The notes beneath the pieces are model-generated. The model did no database searches and had not been told where the DNA came from. It worked only from the letters and a program-made list of their open reading frames with translations. This document shows positions 27,745 through 37,331 of a stretch of 64,000 nucleotides of DNA, in pieces. A program made the position numbers and the translations under genes. Origin of the DNA: Actinomyces sp. oral taxon 414 (GTDB lineage Bacteria; Actinomycetota; Actinomycetes; Actinomycetales; Actinomycetaceae); contig NZ_CP012590.1 in assembly GCF_001278845.1 (NCBI RefSeq), positions 3,658,001 through 3,722,000 of the forward strand. The letters are read 5' to 3'. Within the stretch, counting starts at the first letter, position 1. Every line of letters begins with the position of its first letter.

Positions 27745-27873
27745 GAATCGGGTCCGGGCCCTGGGCCCCGCTCGCCCCCGACCCCGCCGCGGAGCGCCCG
27801 TGCAACAGATTCGGACACACCCCGCCCCACAAGCCCCATACGCCCCACTCAGACACACCCAGAATAACCTTCC

Positions 27874-28646
27874 CGCCACAGCATAACCAACCCCCCACAA
27901 AACCCAGGACGATCCACTTCGTGTTTAACCTCGATTCTTCGTCGTTGGGTGTGGTGGGGGTGGCGGTCAGGGGGTCGGTGCGGGGCGGACGCCGACGCCG
28001 TCGGCCTCGCCTGCCGGAACTCCGACCTGATCGACCGACCGTGCCGCCGTCACGAGCCGCCGCCCGCGTGCTCTGCGGCGCGACCGTCACGGCGAGCCCC
28101 CGCCGCACCGCCCGGGCGGCGCGGGTCAGGACGTCGGCTGTGCCCAGGCCCGGCCCGAGCCTGGCCGACGGGCGCGCGGACGTCCGGTCAGGAACCTTCC
28201 GGGCGGCACCGTCGTGTCCGCCTGACCGCCGGGCGCGTGGACGCCTGCGTCGGCGAGGCTGCCGCCCTGGACGCCCTTGGGCCTGGCCACCGGGCGCCCG
28301 TCCGTCTGCTCCGCCTCCTCGTCCCGCGCAGTAACGGCGCGTCCGATGATCCCGGTCGGTCCATCGGCCGAGTCCTCCCCGGGCTGGCGGAATCTGTTCC
28401 CAACCGTCGTTAACATCAGACTCTCCGCCAATCGGCTACCATGAACCTTGCCATTGTTCTACACGAATCAAGCATACTTGTCTTTTCCTCGACATCCTCT
28501 TCTCGCATCGGAGATCGATATCACCACTGACCTCTCGCATCCCACCCGTCCCTTCCGTCCCACAGAAGCCGCGCCCGAACGATCCGCAGCCCACACACTG
28601 GGACTCCTACTATCGAATGAAGCGTTAGAGTCGTACTCTCAACCGT
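27874..28646. other. Gene-free stretch upstream of the GHKL/wHTH gene
   Basis: About 770 bp with no supported gene. The first part (27950-28400) is GC-rich with only shadow-like frames. The last 200 bp are clearly richer in A+T and probably hold the promoter of the gene at 28647. A small dyad, AGAGT-CGT-ACTCT at 28627-28639, lies just before its start codon. Confidence 0.4.
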
Positions 28647-30104
28647 ATGACTGACAGTTCGGACGTCAGCACCCTGATCGCCCAGATCGAGCTGGCCAGA
28701 ACCCGACGGCTCGACCCCGCACACCCGGACACCGAGGCGATCCGCAGCACCTCCCTCAAGGCGCTCGACCCGACGCTCCTGAGGGACTACCTCACGAGCT
28801 GCCGGAGCCGCTCGCGCCGCCTGGCCGCTCTGGACGATACCGAGGTCCTGCGCGCCGCCGGCGTGATAGCGCCCAGTGGGGAGGTCACGCTCGCCGGCAT
28901 CTACGCCATGGGGAAGAACCCCCAGCGCCACCGGCCCTCGCTCGGGATCACGGCCGCCGTCCTCATGCCGGTGGGGGCCAAGGAGCGCACCCGCGACCTG
29001 ATCCACCTCACCGGCCCGATCCCCGATCTGCTCGACGGCGCCATGCCGTGGATCGCCCGCAACACCCCCACCAGCATCCGCTACGACGACCTGGGCAACA
29101 GCCGCGAGGTCCCGGTCCTGCCCATGTGGGCGGTGCGCGAGATCCTTGTCAACGCCCTGGTCCACCGCAACCTCGACGCCGCCACCGAGGCCGAGAGGAT
29201 CGAGCTGCGTGTGGTCGGCAGCACGCTCGTCATCACCAGCCCCGGCGGCCTGCGAGGCATAACCGAGGACGCGCTCGGCCAGCCCGACTCCAAGTGCGCC
29301 GTCAACCCGGTCCTGTACGAGATCTGCAAGAACCTCCACACGACCGACGGCGCCCGCCTCATCACGGACGAGAGCGGCATACACGAGGTGCGCGACGCCG
29401 TCGCCCGCGCCGATCTGCCCGAGCCGATCCTGCGCAACTCCGGGTTCCGCTTCACGACGATTCTGCGGTGGCCCGCAATGGAGACGGCGGAGGATGCGGA
29501 TAAGGCACCCGCGCTGCACCGATCCCCCGGCACTCCGCCGTCCGGCGTTCCCCGGCGCTCCGCCCCGTTCACCCCGCCCGCCGGCGTACAACGGCGCCCG
29601 GCTTCCGCCACCCCGCCCGCCGGGGTTCCCCGACGCTCCGGCTCATCCATCCCGCCCACTCCGGCATCCGGCGTCCCGCGGCGAGCCCGCCCCAAGCAGC
29701 CCCTCCCGATCTTTCCGGGCTCCCCCGCCAGCACCCAGCGACGCCCCGTCTCCACCACTTCATCCCGTCAGACCTCCCCGAAAGCGCCCACCGACGCCCA
29801 GCGGCGCCTCCTTCCCGACCTGCCCCAGCCCGCCCCCGCGAACGTGCCGGCCGACAAGCGGGCCGCCGACGCCGTCGTGCCGGAGGGCCTGGCCGCACTG
29901 TCGCGCAACGCCCCCGCCGTGTGGACGGCCCTGAGCACCTCCCGCTCCATGAACGGCCTCAAGGGCGCGACCGGACTGTCCGTCCAGCAGCTGCGCCGGG
30001 CGCTGCAGCACCTCATCGGCGCCGGATTCGTCGAGATGGTCGGCGGGCAGGGGCACAAGGAGACGACGTACCGCCGTCGGCCACTCAAGGACCGGACGGA
30101 CTGA
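28647..30104 (+). CDS. GHKL-type (HATPase_c_4) regulator with winged-helix tail
   Basis: This 485-residue protein resembles the RecG-like/Schlafen-AlbA_2 regulators but lacks the usual N-terminal AlbA_2 domain. Residues about 30-280 carry the HATPase_c_4 region with the N box AVREILVNALVHRNLD and TSPGGLRGI. Residues about 285-390 are Pro/Arg-rich and repetitive, with units such as TPPAGVPRRS. The C-terminus (about 415-480) is a winged helix, NGLKGATGLSVQQLRRALQH. Such proteins are predicted DNA-binding ATPases and are common in defence islands. Whether the missing N-terminal domain reflects truncation or a real variant is unknown. Confidence 0.75.
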   Translation: MTDSSDVSTLIAQIELARTRRLDPAHPDTEAIRSTSLKALDPTLLRDYLTSCRSRSRRLAALDDTEVLRAAGVIAPSGEVTLAGIYAMGKNPQRHRPSLGITAAVLMPVGAKERTRDLIHLTGPIPDLLDGAMPWIARNTPTSIRYDDLGNSREVPVLPMWAVREILVNALVHRNLDAATEAERIELRVVGSTLVITSPGGLRGITEDALGQPDSKCAVNPVLYEICKNLHTTDGARLITDESGIHEVRDAVARADLPEPILRNSGFRFTTILRWPAMETAEDADKAPALHRSPGTPPSGVPRRSAPFTPPAGVQRRPASATPPAGVPRRSGSSIPPTPASGVPRRARPKQPLPIFPGSPASTQRRPVSTTSSRQTSPKAPTDAQRRLLPDLPQPAPANVPADKRAADAVVPEGLAALSRNAPAVWTALSTSRSMNGLKGATGLSVQQLRRALQHLIGAGFVEMVGGQGHKETTYRRRPLKDRTD

Positions 30105-30107
30105 CCG

Positions 30108-30794
30108 GTGCCGAGCCCTCCCCTCCCGATCTCGGACCCGGAGCTACAGCGCGAACGCCGGGCACTCGACTACCCTGACCCCGTGAGCAGCTCCGCAGAC
30201 CCCCGTGCCGCCTACCGACGTCGGCTTCAGCACCGCCAAACCACCGTCATCGGTGGCACCCTCGCGATCATGGCCATTGTGACGGTGGTCTGCCTCATGA
30301 TCTGGACGGGCATGCTACCAACCCCCGACCCGGGCTTCTCCGAGAAGGAGAAGCCGACCGCCGAGGCCCAGCCCTGCCCGCCCGCCGACGCCGTCACATC
30401 CGAAATCGTCTCCATCCCCGTCAATGTCTACAACGGCACAGACTCCGCCGGCCTGGCCAGCACCGTCGCCGACGTCCTCACCGACGCCGGTATGACCGTG
30501 GGGGCGGTCACCGACTGGCCGCGCGGCACCTACGACGGCGACGTGCTCATCACCTCCTCCGAGGCGGGCCTGACCAACGCCTACACCCTCGGCCGGGCCT
30601 TCTCCGGCACCGTCACTGTCAGGATCGACGAGAATACCGACGCCTCCGACACCACGGTCAGCGTTGTCCTCGGCTCGGAGTACGAGCACACGATCCTCAC
30701 GTCCGGCGAGATCGGTCAGCTCGCCGTGGGCCAGCCGATCACCGCGCCCGCGGGCTGCGTAGCCGTCACCTCCGCCCCGAGCGCCGCGGGCTGA
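30108..30794 (+). CDS. LytR C-terminal-domain membrane protein
   Basis: A 228-residue protein with a cytoplasmic basic N-terminus, one membrane segment at about residues 46-69 (ending CLMIWTGM) and an extracellular LytR_C domain, recognisable from IPVNVYNGTDSAGLASTVADVL through GSEYEHTILTSGEIGQL. Proteins of this type are found with cell-wall LytR-CpsA-Psr ligases in actinobacteria. The GTG at 30108 is 4 bp after the preceding stop; a GTG at 30183 starting nearer the membrane segment is also plausible. The function is inferred from the domain only. Confidence 0.75.
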   Translation: MPSPPLPISDPELQRERRALDYPDPVSSSADPRAAYRRRLQHRQTTVIGGTLAIMAIVTVVCLMIWTGMLPTPDPGFSEKEKPTAEAQPCPPADAVTSEIVSIPVNVYNGTDSAGLASTVADVLTDAGMTVGAVTDWPRGTYDGDVLITSSEAGLTNAYTLGRAFSGTVTVRIDENTDASDTTVSVVLGSEYEHTILTSGEIGQLAVGQPITAPAGCVAVTSAPSAAG

Positions 30795-31185
30795 GGGCCG
30801 AGCTTTCTGGGCAGCGGGTCGTCCGCACCGGACGGACCATCGCTCCCGAATAGCTGGTGGAGCGGGGGCCGGACGTGGGCCGAGCCGGTCAGCTCGGGGT
30901 TCGGATGTCCGCGTCGTCGTGATCCGACGGCGGATCGAGCAGGGCCGCGGCGTCCTCATCGCGTCCGACGGCGCGATAAGCGGTTACAAGGTTATTTCTG
31001 AAGAGGCTGGTGTCGGGGTGACCAGACCCCAGGACGCGCAGGGCCTCGGCCAGGGTCTTCTCGAGCAGGTCGATGGCCTCGTCGAGTCTGCCCGCGAACA
31101 GGTAGACGCCGGCGAGGTTGCCCCGCGAGGCCAGGATGTCGGGGTGGTCGAGGCCCAGCACCCGCTCGCGGTCGGCCAGAATCTG

Positions 31186-31193
31186 CTCGAACA
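31186..31193. repeat. 8-bp target-site duplication, left
   Basis: CTCGAACA directly left of the IS256-family element. The same 8-mer is at 32629-32636. Confidence 0.85.
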
Positions 31194-32628
31194 GGGTCAA
31201 GTCTCTTGGTGTGGTGTTCTTTCGGTCAGGTGGTGATGGGGGGCAGGGCGGGGCGGCCGCCGGCGCCGTCGGTGCTGTTGTCGGTGTGGAGCATGTCGGT
31301 CAGGTGTCGCAGTGAGGTCTGGGAGAGGTAGCGGCGTTCGCCGTACTGCCACTCCTCGTGCTGCTCCAACAGGACGGATCCGATCAGGCGGGTGACGGAC
31401 TCGCTGTTGGGGAAGACCTGGACCACATCGGCGCGGCGCTTGATCTCCCGGTTGAGCCGCTCGATGGGGTTGTTGGACCAGATCTTGGTCCAGTGCTCCC
31501 GGGGGAAGGCCGCGAAGGCCGTCAGGTCCGGCTCGGCGTCGATCAGCATCCGGGCGATCTCGGGGAACGGGTCCCTCAAGGCGTCGATGACGTGCTTGTA
31601 CTGGGCCGCCACGGCCTCCTGACTGGTCTGGGCGAAGATCGTGGAGACCAGGGCGTTGACCGGCTTGGATCGGGCCGAACCGAGCCGGGAGGTGATGTTG
31701 CGGGCGAAGTGGACGCGGCAGCGCTGCCAGGACGCCCCGGGAAGGATCGCCCTGACCGCGGCCCTGATGCCGGCGTGCGCGTCACTGGTGACCAGCACGA
31801 CCCCGGTGGGATCCTCCGGGGAGGGGACCTTGAGCCCCCGCTCTCGCAGGGACCGCAGGAAGGACGTCCAGAAGTCGACCGTCTCGGCGTCCCCCAGGGC
31901 CATTCCCAGGATCTCCCGGCGGCCTTCGGCCGACACGCCGGTGGCCACCACCAGCGCCCGGCAGACCACCCGGTGCCCCACTCTCACGTCCAGGTAGGTG
32001 GCGTCGACGAACAGGTAGGGGAACCAGGTGTGATCCAGCGACCGGGCGAGGAACTCCTTGACCCCCTCGTCGATGTCCTTGCAGATCCTTGAGACCGTGG
32101 AGCGGCTGATGCCCGACTCGTTGCCCAGGGCCTTGACGAGGTCGTCGACCTTGCGCGTGGACACGCCCTCGATCCACGCCTGGCAGATCACCGCGTACAG
32201 GGCCTTGTCCACCCGCCGGCGGGGGTGGAGCAGGGACGGGAAGAACGACCCGGTCCGAAGCTTGGGGATGGCGAGCTCGACCTCCCCGGCGGTGGTGGCC
32301 ACCGTCTTGAGGCGCTTGCCGTTGCGCCTGTTGGTGCGCTCCGGCGTGCGCTCGTAGCGCTGCGCGCCGATCACGGCGGCGGCCTCGGCGTCGACCAGGT
32401 CCTGCAACCCGGCCTGGAGCAGGCGCCGGAAGACCTCGTCGTGAGCAAGATCGGGGTCGGCCAGGACTTCCCGGATCAGCGTGGACACGGCAGACTGGTG
32501 ACTGGGCATCGTGGGTGCACTCCTTGTGAATCTGGCTGAGGAACAGGGCTCCCACGATGCCCGCCGCCCGTGCCGACGACCCCGGGCGGAAGCCCCGCGG
32601 GAATTGCCACCACACTAAGAGACGCACC
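31194..32628 (-). mobile_element. Intact IS256-family insertion sequence, 1435 bp
   Basis: The ends are imperfect inverted repeats, GGGTCAAGTCTCTTGGTGTGG on the left, matched by the complement of the right end, GGTGCGTCTCTTAGTGTGG. One transposase gene fills the element. 8-bp direct repeats flank it, as expected for this family. The insertion interrupts a TPR-coding segment. A deleted relative is at 22262-22480. Confidence 0.92.
31226..32509 (-). CDS. IS256-family transposase
   Basis: A full-length 427-residue DDE transposase. Catalytic residues are seen in YLFVDATYLDVR (first Asp), VLVTSDAHAGIRAAV (second Asp) and WSNNPIERLNREIKRR (Glu), with the family CRVHFARN motif between. The frame is open throughout and the inverted repeats flank it, so the element may still be active. 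It catalyses cut-and-paste or copy-out transposition of its own element. Confidence 0.95.
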   Translation of the reverse strand: MPSHQSAVSTLIREVLADPDLAHDEVFRRLLQAGLQDLVDAEAAAVIGAQRYERTPERTNRRNGKRLKTVATTAGEVELAIPKLRTGSFFPSLLHPRRRVDKALYAVICQAWIEGVSTRKVDDLVKALGNESGISRSTVSRICKDIDEGVKEFLARSLDHTWFPYLFVDATYLDVRVGHRVVCRALVVATGVSAEGRREILGMALGDAETVDFWTSFLRSLRERGLKVPSPEDPTGVVLVTSDAHAGIRAAVRAILPGASWQRCRVHFARNITSRLGSARSKPVNALVSTIFAQTSQEAVAAQYKHVIDALRDPFPEIARMLIDAEPDLTAFAAFPREHWTKIWSNNPIERLNREIKRRADVVQVFPNSESVTRLIGSVLLEQHEEWQYGERRYLSQTSLRHLTDMLHTDNSTDGAGGRPALPPITT

Positions 32629-32636
32629 CTCGAACA
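32629..32636. repeat. 8-bp target-site duplication, right
   Basis: CTCGAACA directly right of the IS256-family element, matching 31186-31193. Confidence 0.85.
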
Positions 32637-33902
32637 GGGGGACGGCCTCACTGAGCCTGTCCGCATCCTGGTAGGCGGCGGCGAGGTTGCCCCGCAAGGT
32701 CAGGGTGTGGGGGTGGTCGGGCCCCAGGATGCGCAGGGCCTCGGCCAGGTTGTCGCGTGAGGCCAGGATGTCGGGGTGGTCGGGGCCCAGGACGCGCTCG
32801 CGGTCTTCCAGGTTCCGCTCGAACAGGTCGATGGCCTCATCGAGTCTGCCCGCGGACCGGTAGGCGCCAGCGAGGTTGTTGCGCGAGGTGAGAGTGTCGG
32901 GGTGGTCGGGGCCCAGGACACGCATGACCTTGGTTAGGTTGTACAGGGTGATGGCCTCGTCGAGTCTTCCCGCGGACTCGTAGACGCCAGCGAGGTTGAC
33001 CTGCGAGGCCAGGGTATTGGGGTGATCGGGTCCCAATACATGCAGACAGTCCGCCAGAATCTCCTTGTACAGGGTGATGGCCTCCTTGAGTCTTCCCGCG
33101 GATCGGTAGGCGTTGGCGAGGTTGTTGCGCGCGGCCAGGGTGCGGGGGTGGTCGGGTCCCAGGGTCTTGGTGAGGAGGTCCACGGCGTTGGACAGGGACA
33201 GGGCGGCCTGCGGGTCCCCGAGCTCCGCCGCGTACTGCAGGGCGCGTGCGAGGGCATCCGCGGTGCGGGGGCGGGAGAACAGGCTCTCCGAGTAGTCCTG
33301 CCCGGCCGTCGCGCGCAACTGCTCCACCAGATCGAGGGCCTCGCGACGACGACTGGCACTGTCCGAAATCGGGATGGCGGTGACGTCCACCGCCTCCAGG
33401 AGCCCGGCGACCTCCTCCTCGACCCGCCCCCAGCGCTCGGGCTCGTCCTTCCACGCCTCCCGGATCACGCGGCCCTGAAGCCCGTGGATCATCACCCTGG
33501 AGCCGTCCTCCGAGAGTCGGCAGACCGAGGAGTCAATGAGCTCGCTCAGCGCCCCACGGGTGTCACCGGATCCCCCGTCCAGCGCCTCCAGCCAGCGAGC
33601 AGGGACGCCCGAGGCCGCGAGCACGGAGAGAACCCCGAGCTGAACGCGGGCGACCGCCCCCCGGTGGGGGCTCCGCTCCTCGATCCGCTCGAGCGCGCTC
33701 TGGAGGGTCAGCCACAGGACGACGCCCACGACCTCGGAATACTCATCCCCCGCCTGACGCTGGACGCCGGCCTCCAGCGTGGTCCGCTTGAGCATGTCGA
33801 GGTAGGCCGCCAGAGTGTACCGGTCGCGCCTCGCTGTCGCCGCGGCCTGCGCGACCGCGACCGGAAGATCGCCCAGGGCCCCGGCGACGGCATTCGCCGC
33901 CT

Positions 33903-33916
33903 CGATGTCCGATGTC
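33903..33916. repeat. 7-bp tandem duplication causing a frameshift
   Basis: CGATGTC occurs twice in a row inside the STAND-TPR gene. With one copy the frame reads through AADIEAANAVAGALGDLPV; with two it shifts and ends at 33743. Confidence 0.85.
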
Positions 33917-35265
33917 CGCCGCCTCGCGGTCGGGCCGGCCGGTGCGGTCGAGCAGAATGCCGATCGACTGCTCGCGCTCGAAGACCCCGACGGGGATGTG
34001 CGCCCAGCCGTCGTGCTCCCAGTCCGCCAGCCTCGTCGTCGTCACCAGAACCCGCACACCCTCCCCGCGGGGAACGAAACCGGCCAGGTCATCGGGGTTC
34101 TCGACGTCGTCGAAGACGATCAGACGATTCGACTCCTCCGCCGAGGCCAGCGCGGTCAGGCAGCGCTGCGTGATCACCTCGCGGGAGGGACCGTCCTCGG
34201 CCCTCACGCCGAGCTCCAGCCCCAGCTCGGCGATCCCGGAGAGGACCGCCTCGCGCGAACCCGCGGGTACCCAGGCCACGAGGGGCCAGTCTTCCTTCTC
34301 GCAGCGGGCCGCCACGGCGGTGGCCAGCTGCGACTTACCGCTGCCGCGCATGCCCGTGAGCACCGTGCGCCCCGACGCCCCGGAGAGGACCGCCTCGAAC
34401 AGTCCCTCCTGCTCCCGCCTTTCGACGAACCCGGACACCTTCATGGGACGACTGCCCAACCGAATGCGCGAGGGACGTCGCAGCACGGGTCTGGATATAG
34501 CGTCTTCGAGCCGGTCGAAACGACCGTCGAAATGAGCGGTCTGCTTCTCCTGCCCGATCTTGATCATCTTGAGCTCGCCCCGAACCGCATCGACACCGTC
34601 GAGCAGCTGCCGGAGGGCCCCGATCCGGAAGTTCGCCGATCCCGGCGCCAGGCGCACGAACTCCCCAGTGACGGCCCGCATGAGCGCGTCGAAGAAGGGC
34701 TCGGCCTCCGCCTCCACCTTCCGATGGTGTTCCTGAACCCGCCCGCGGATGACCTCCCCGAAGTCATCAGGATTCCGCACGGCGGCCACGACGACGTCGT
34801 TATCCTTCGCCAGATCGCCCAGGAGGACCTCGACCTCGGTCACCGCGCCCCGCAGCAGGCCGGCGTCAACGCGCTGCTCCTCGCACCGGCGCCGAGCATC
34901 CGCGACCTCGGCCTCCAGGCGCGAGGCGATCCGCTCGCCGAAGGAGTCGACCGCCCCCCTTCGCCCTTTGAGAGCGGCGATGTCGCGCCAGCCCGTGCGC
35001 GCCTCCCCGATCACCGCAGCCACACCGCCGGGTGACGGATCCAAGACCGCATCCGAGGCCCGCAGCAGGAACACGGCCAGACCGACACCGAGCCGGGCCA
35101 GGGAGAGAAAACCGACCATACCAGCAGCCTACAAGACCCGACCCACCGGCGAACGAGGAGCGGCGGCGCCCCGCCGTCGGAGCGGAACACTGCCGCCGGA
35201 GCAGAACACTCCGCATCAGCCCAGCCCCAACGGCACTCCCCCGCCGCGTCGCGCCCCCGCCCGGT

Positions 35266-36666
35266 TCAGGACGCCGCCCCGGGGCGGCGGACGCGCCCGG
35301 AGTAGGCCGGCCCCTCCAGCTCGGTGCCCGCGGGCGCCGAGGCCGGCGAGGCCTGCTCCAGGTTCGTGCCGCGCAGCGTCGAGATCCGGCGCATGAGGTG
35401 GTAGACGACGACGGCGGCCACCGACCCCAGGGCGATGCCGGTGAAGACCATCTCGCCCCAGTGCCAGGTGTAGTCGGCGATGGCGACCACCATGGCCACG
35501 GCCGCCGTATTGAGATTGACCGGGTCGGAGAAGTCCACGCGGTTCTGCACCCAGATGCGCACGCCGAGCATGCCGATCATGCCGTAGAGGATCGTGGCCG
35601 CCCCGCCGAGCACCCCGGCGGGGATGGTGGCGATGACCTGGCCGAACTTGGGCAGCATGGACAGGCCCAGCGCCGTGAGGGCGGCGACGACGTAGGCGGC
35701 CGTGGAGTAGACGCGGGTGGCGGCCATGACGCCGATGTTCTCGGCGTAGGTGGTGGTGCCCGAGCCGCCGCCGGTCCCGGCGAGCACGGTGGACAGCCCG
35801 TCGGCCAGCAGGGCGCGGCCGGTGACGTCGTCGAGATCCTCCCCCGTCATGGCGGACACGGACTTGACGTGCCCGATGTTCTCGGCGACCAGCACGAGCA
35901 CCACGGGGATGAACAGGCCCAGCAGGCCCGCGTCGAAGGCGGGCGCGCGGAAGGCCGGCGCCCCCACCCAGCCGGCCCCCGCAATGGCGGAGAAGTCGAC
36001 CTCGCCGCGCGCCACCGCGGTGGCGTAGCCGATGAGCACGCCGATGAGAATGGCCAGGCGCCCGATCATGCCTTTGAACAGCACGGTGATCAGCAGGATC
36101 GACACAATGGTCACCAGCGCGGTGACGGGCGCGGACTTGACGTTGTTCCAGGCGCTGGGCGCCAGGTTGAAGCCAATGAGGGACACGATCGCCCCGGTGA
36201 CGATCGGCGGCATGAGCCGGTCGATCCAGCCGGCCCCGGCCAGGTGTACGACGACGCCCACCAGGAGCAGGGCGGCCCCGGCCGACACCACCCCGCCCTG
36301 GGCCAGGGCGGCTCGGTGGGCGTCGATGGCGCCCCCACCCCCGGCCATGTACCCGGTGACCGCGCCGATGGGGGCGATGAGGGCGAAGGAGCTCCCCAGG
36401 TAGCTGGGCAGGCGCCCGGCCGTGATCGCCAGGAACAGCAGGGTGCCGGCCCCGGTGAAGAACAGCGTCGTCGCCGGGTCGAAGCCGGTGAGCAGCGGGA
36501 CCAGGAAGGTCGCGCCGAACATGACGATGACGTGCTGAACACCGATGCCGATGGTGCGCGGCCAGGTCAGGCGCTCGTCGGGGGCGACGACCTCGCCCGG
36601 GGCGATGGACCGGCCGTCGCCGTGGAGGCGCCAGCCGCGGAAGGCGGGTCGGCGGGAGGATGACAC
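35266..36666 (-). CDS. uraA: Uracil/xanthine permease (NCS2 family)
   Basis: A 466-residue integral membrane transporter with about 12-14 hydrophobic segments. NCS2 hallmarks are IGIGVQHVIVMFGATFLVPL near the N-terminus, the AENIGHVKSVSAMTG segment in the substrate-site helix with its conserved Glu, and GGGSGTTTYAENIGVMAATR. It imports uracil, feeding upp (2067-2705). The C-terminal 35 residues are a cytoplasmic Pro/Ala-rich tail. It could also take xanthine; uracil is favoured by the AEN signature. A perfect 9-bp stem hairpin lies upstream. Confidence 0.92.
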   Translation of the reverse strand: MSSSRRPAFRGWRLHGDGRSIAPGEVVAPDERLTWPRTIGIGVQHVIVMFGATFLVPLLTGFDPATTLFFTGAGTLLFLAITAGRLPSYLGSSFALIAPIGAVTGYMAGGGGAIDAHRAALAQGGVVSAGAALLLVGVVVHLAGAGWIDRLMPPIVTGAIVSLIGFNLAPSAWNNVKSAPVTALVTIVSILLITVLFKGMIGRLAILIGVLIGYATAVARGEVDFSAIAGAGWVGAPAFRAPAFDAGLLGLFIPVVLVLVAENIGHVKSVSAMTGEDLDDVTGRALLADGLSTVLAGTGGGSGTTTYAENIGVMAATRVYSTAAYVVAALTALGLSMLPKFGQVIATIPAGVLGGAATILYGMIGMLGVRIWVQNRVDFSDPVNLNTAAVAMVVAIADYTWHWGEMVFTGIALGSVAAVVVYHLMRRISTLRGTNLEQASPASAPAGTELEGPAYSGRVRRPGAAS

Positions 36667-36740
36667 ATGGGCTCCTGTCGCGTGGGAACGGGGTGGACGA
36701 CGGCGCCCGAGTAGTCGCGGCCGACGCCGATGCGGCAGGG

Positions 36741-36760
36741 CCCGGCAGGGTCCTGCCGGG
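36741..36760 (-). promoter_or_regulatory. Perfect inverted repeat upstream of uraA
   Basis: CCCGGCAGGGTCCTGCCGGG, two 9-bp arms around GT, 75-94 bp before the uraA start. It may be an operator or leader hairpin. It also lies upstream of the divergent gene at 36836. Confidence 0.4.
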
Positions 36761-36835
36761 TGGCCAGTCTAAGCATCCGCGCCCTCCTCCCGGGGGACGA
36801 TGCCCTCCACGACACGCGCACGCATAATGGCGCGC

Positions 36836-37159
36836 GTGAGCACGACGCCGCCGCCCGCGCGCCCGCCCTTCCCGGGCACCGAGCAGATCAACCCCGCCGA
36901 GGTCTTCTCCGGGCCCGGCTACCAGGCGCCGCGCACGCGCACCGACCCGGCCGCCGTCGCCGCGCTCGTCCTGGGCCTGCTCTTCTTCATCCCCGGCGCC
37001 GGACTCATTGCGGCGGCCCTGGGCCTGTGGGCCCTGCGGCGCCTGCGCGGGTCCTACGACACCGGGCTCACGCAGGCCTGGTTCGGCGTCGTCGTCGGCA
37101 GCGCCGCGACCGCGGCCTGGCTGTGGAGCTGGTGCCTCACCACCCTGTTGTTCGGGTGA
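36836..37159 (+). CDS. DUF4190-like small membrane protein
   Basis: About 107 residues from the GTG at 36836; an in-frame ATG at 36800 would add 12. After a Pro-rich cytoplasmic leader come two membrane segments, AAVAALVLGLLFFIPGAGLI and a C-terminal one near AWFGVVVGSAATAAWLWSW, with GLWALRRLRG between them, as in DUF4190 proteins. The role is unknown. It is divergent from uraA. Confidence 0.7.
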   Translation: MSTTPPPARPPFPGTEQINPAEVFSGPGYQAPRTRTDPAAVAALVLGLLFFIPGAGLIAAALGLWALRRLRGSYDTGLTQAWFGVVVGSAATAAWLWSWCLTTLLFG

Positions 37160-37331
37160 GGCCCGCGGGCGCGGGTCCGCCGGCCCGCTGGGGCCGCGGT
37201 CCCCCGCTGGCCCCCGCTGCGCGGGCGATCGCGTCCGCGCGGATCACCATCTCGCGCGCAAGCGCCGGCGCCCCCGCTGCCCGGGCGACCGGGCCGAGCA
37301 GATCGCGAACGCGCCCTATAAGGTGAGCCCC

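Larger units (their letters stand above)
27339..27873. repeat. Composite element bounded by GGAAGGTTATTC inverted repeats
   Basis: GGAAGGTTATTC (27339-27350) and GAATAACCTTCC (27862-27873) enclose 535 bp that contain two other complete small elements (27406-27525 and 27623-27744). The 12-mer ends are the same as those of the 114-bp element at 9513-9626. It directly abuts the decayed IS3 element. Confidence 0.5.
30889..35119 (-). pseudogene. STAND (NB-ARC) NTPase with TPR sensor, broken twice
   Basis: The ATG is at 35119. The intact protein would have a hydrophobic N-terminus, a helical region to about 230, an NB-ARC P-loop domain (Walker A GMRGSGKS at 256-263, Walker B RLIVFDDVE at 332-340) and a C-terminal array of kinesin-light-chain-type TPRs (GPDHP.TL..R.NLA.AY). 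Two lesions break it. CGATGTC is tandemly duplicated at 33903-33916, shifting the frame after residue about 400. An IS256-family element sits at 31194-32628. Removing one 7-mer, the element and one target repeat restores exactly 927 codons, with AVPLFE joining QILADRERVLG. STAND-TPR proteins often act in antiphage defence by abortive infection. Confidence 0.88.

Noticed and set aside
28448..28654. Small open frame before the GHKL/wHTH gene
   Set aside because: No ribosome-binding site or conserved feature; it overlaps the probable promoter and the start of the real gene.
30978..30995. AAGGTTATTTC resembling the 12-mer MITE ends
   Set aside because: It is inside the TPR coding sequence (NNLVTAYRA) with no partner, so a chance match.
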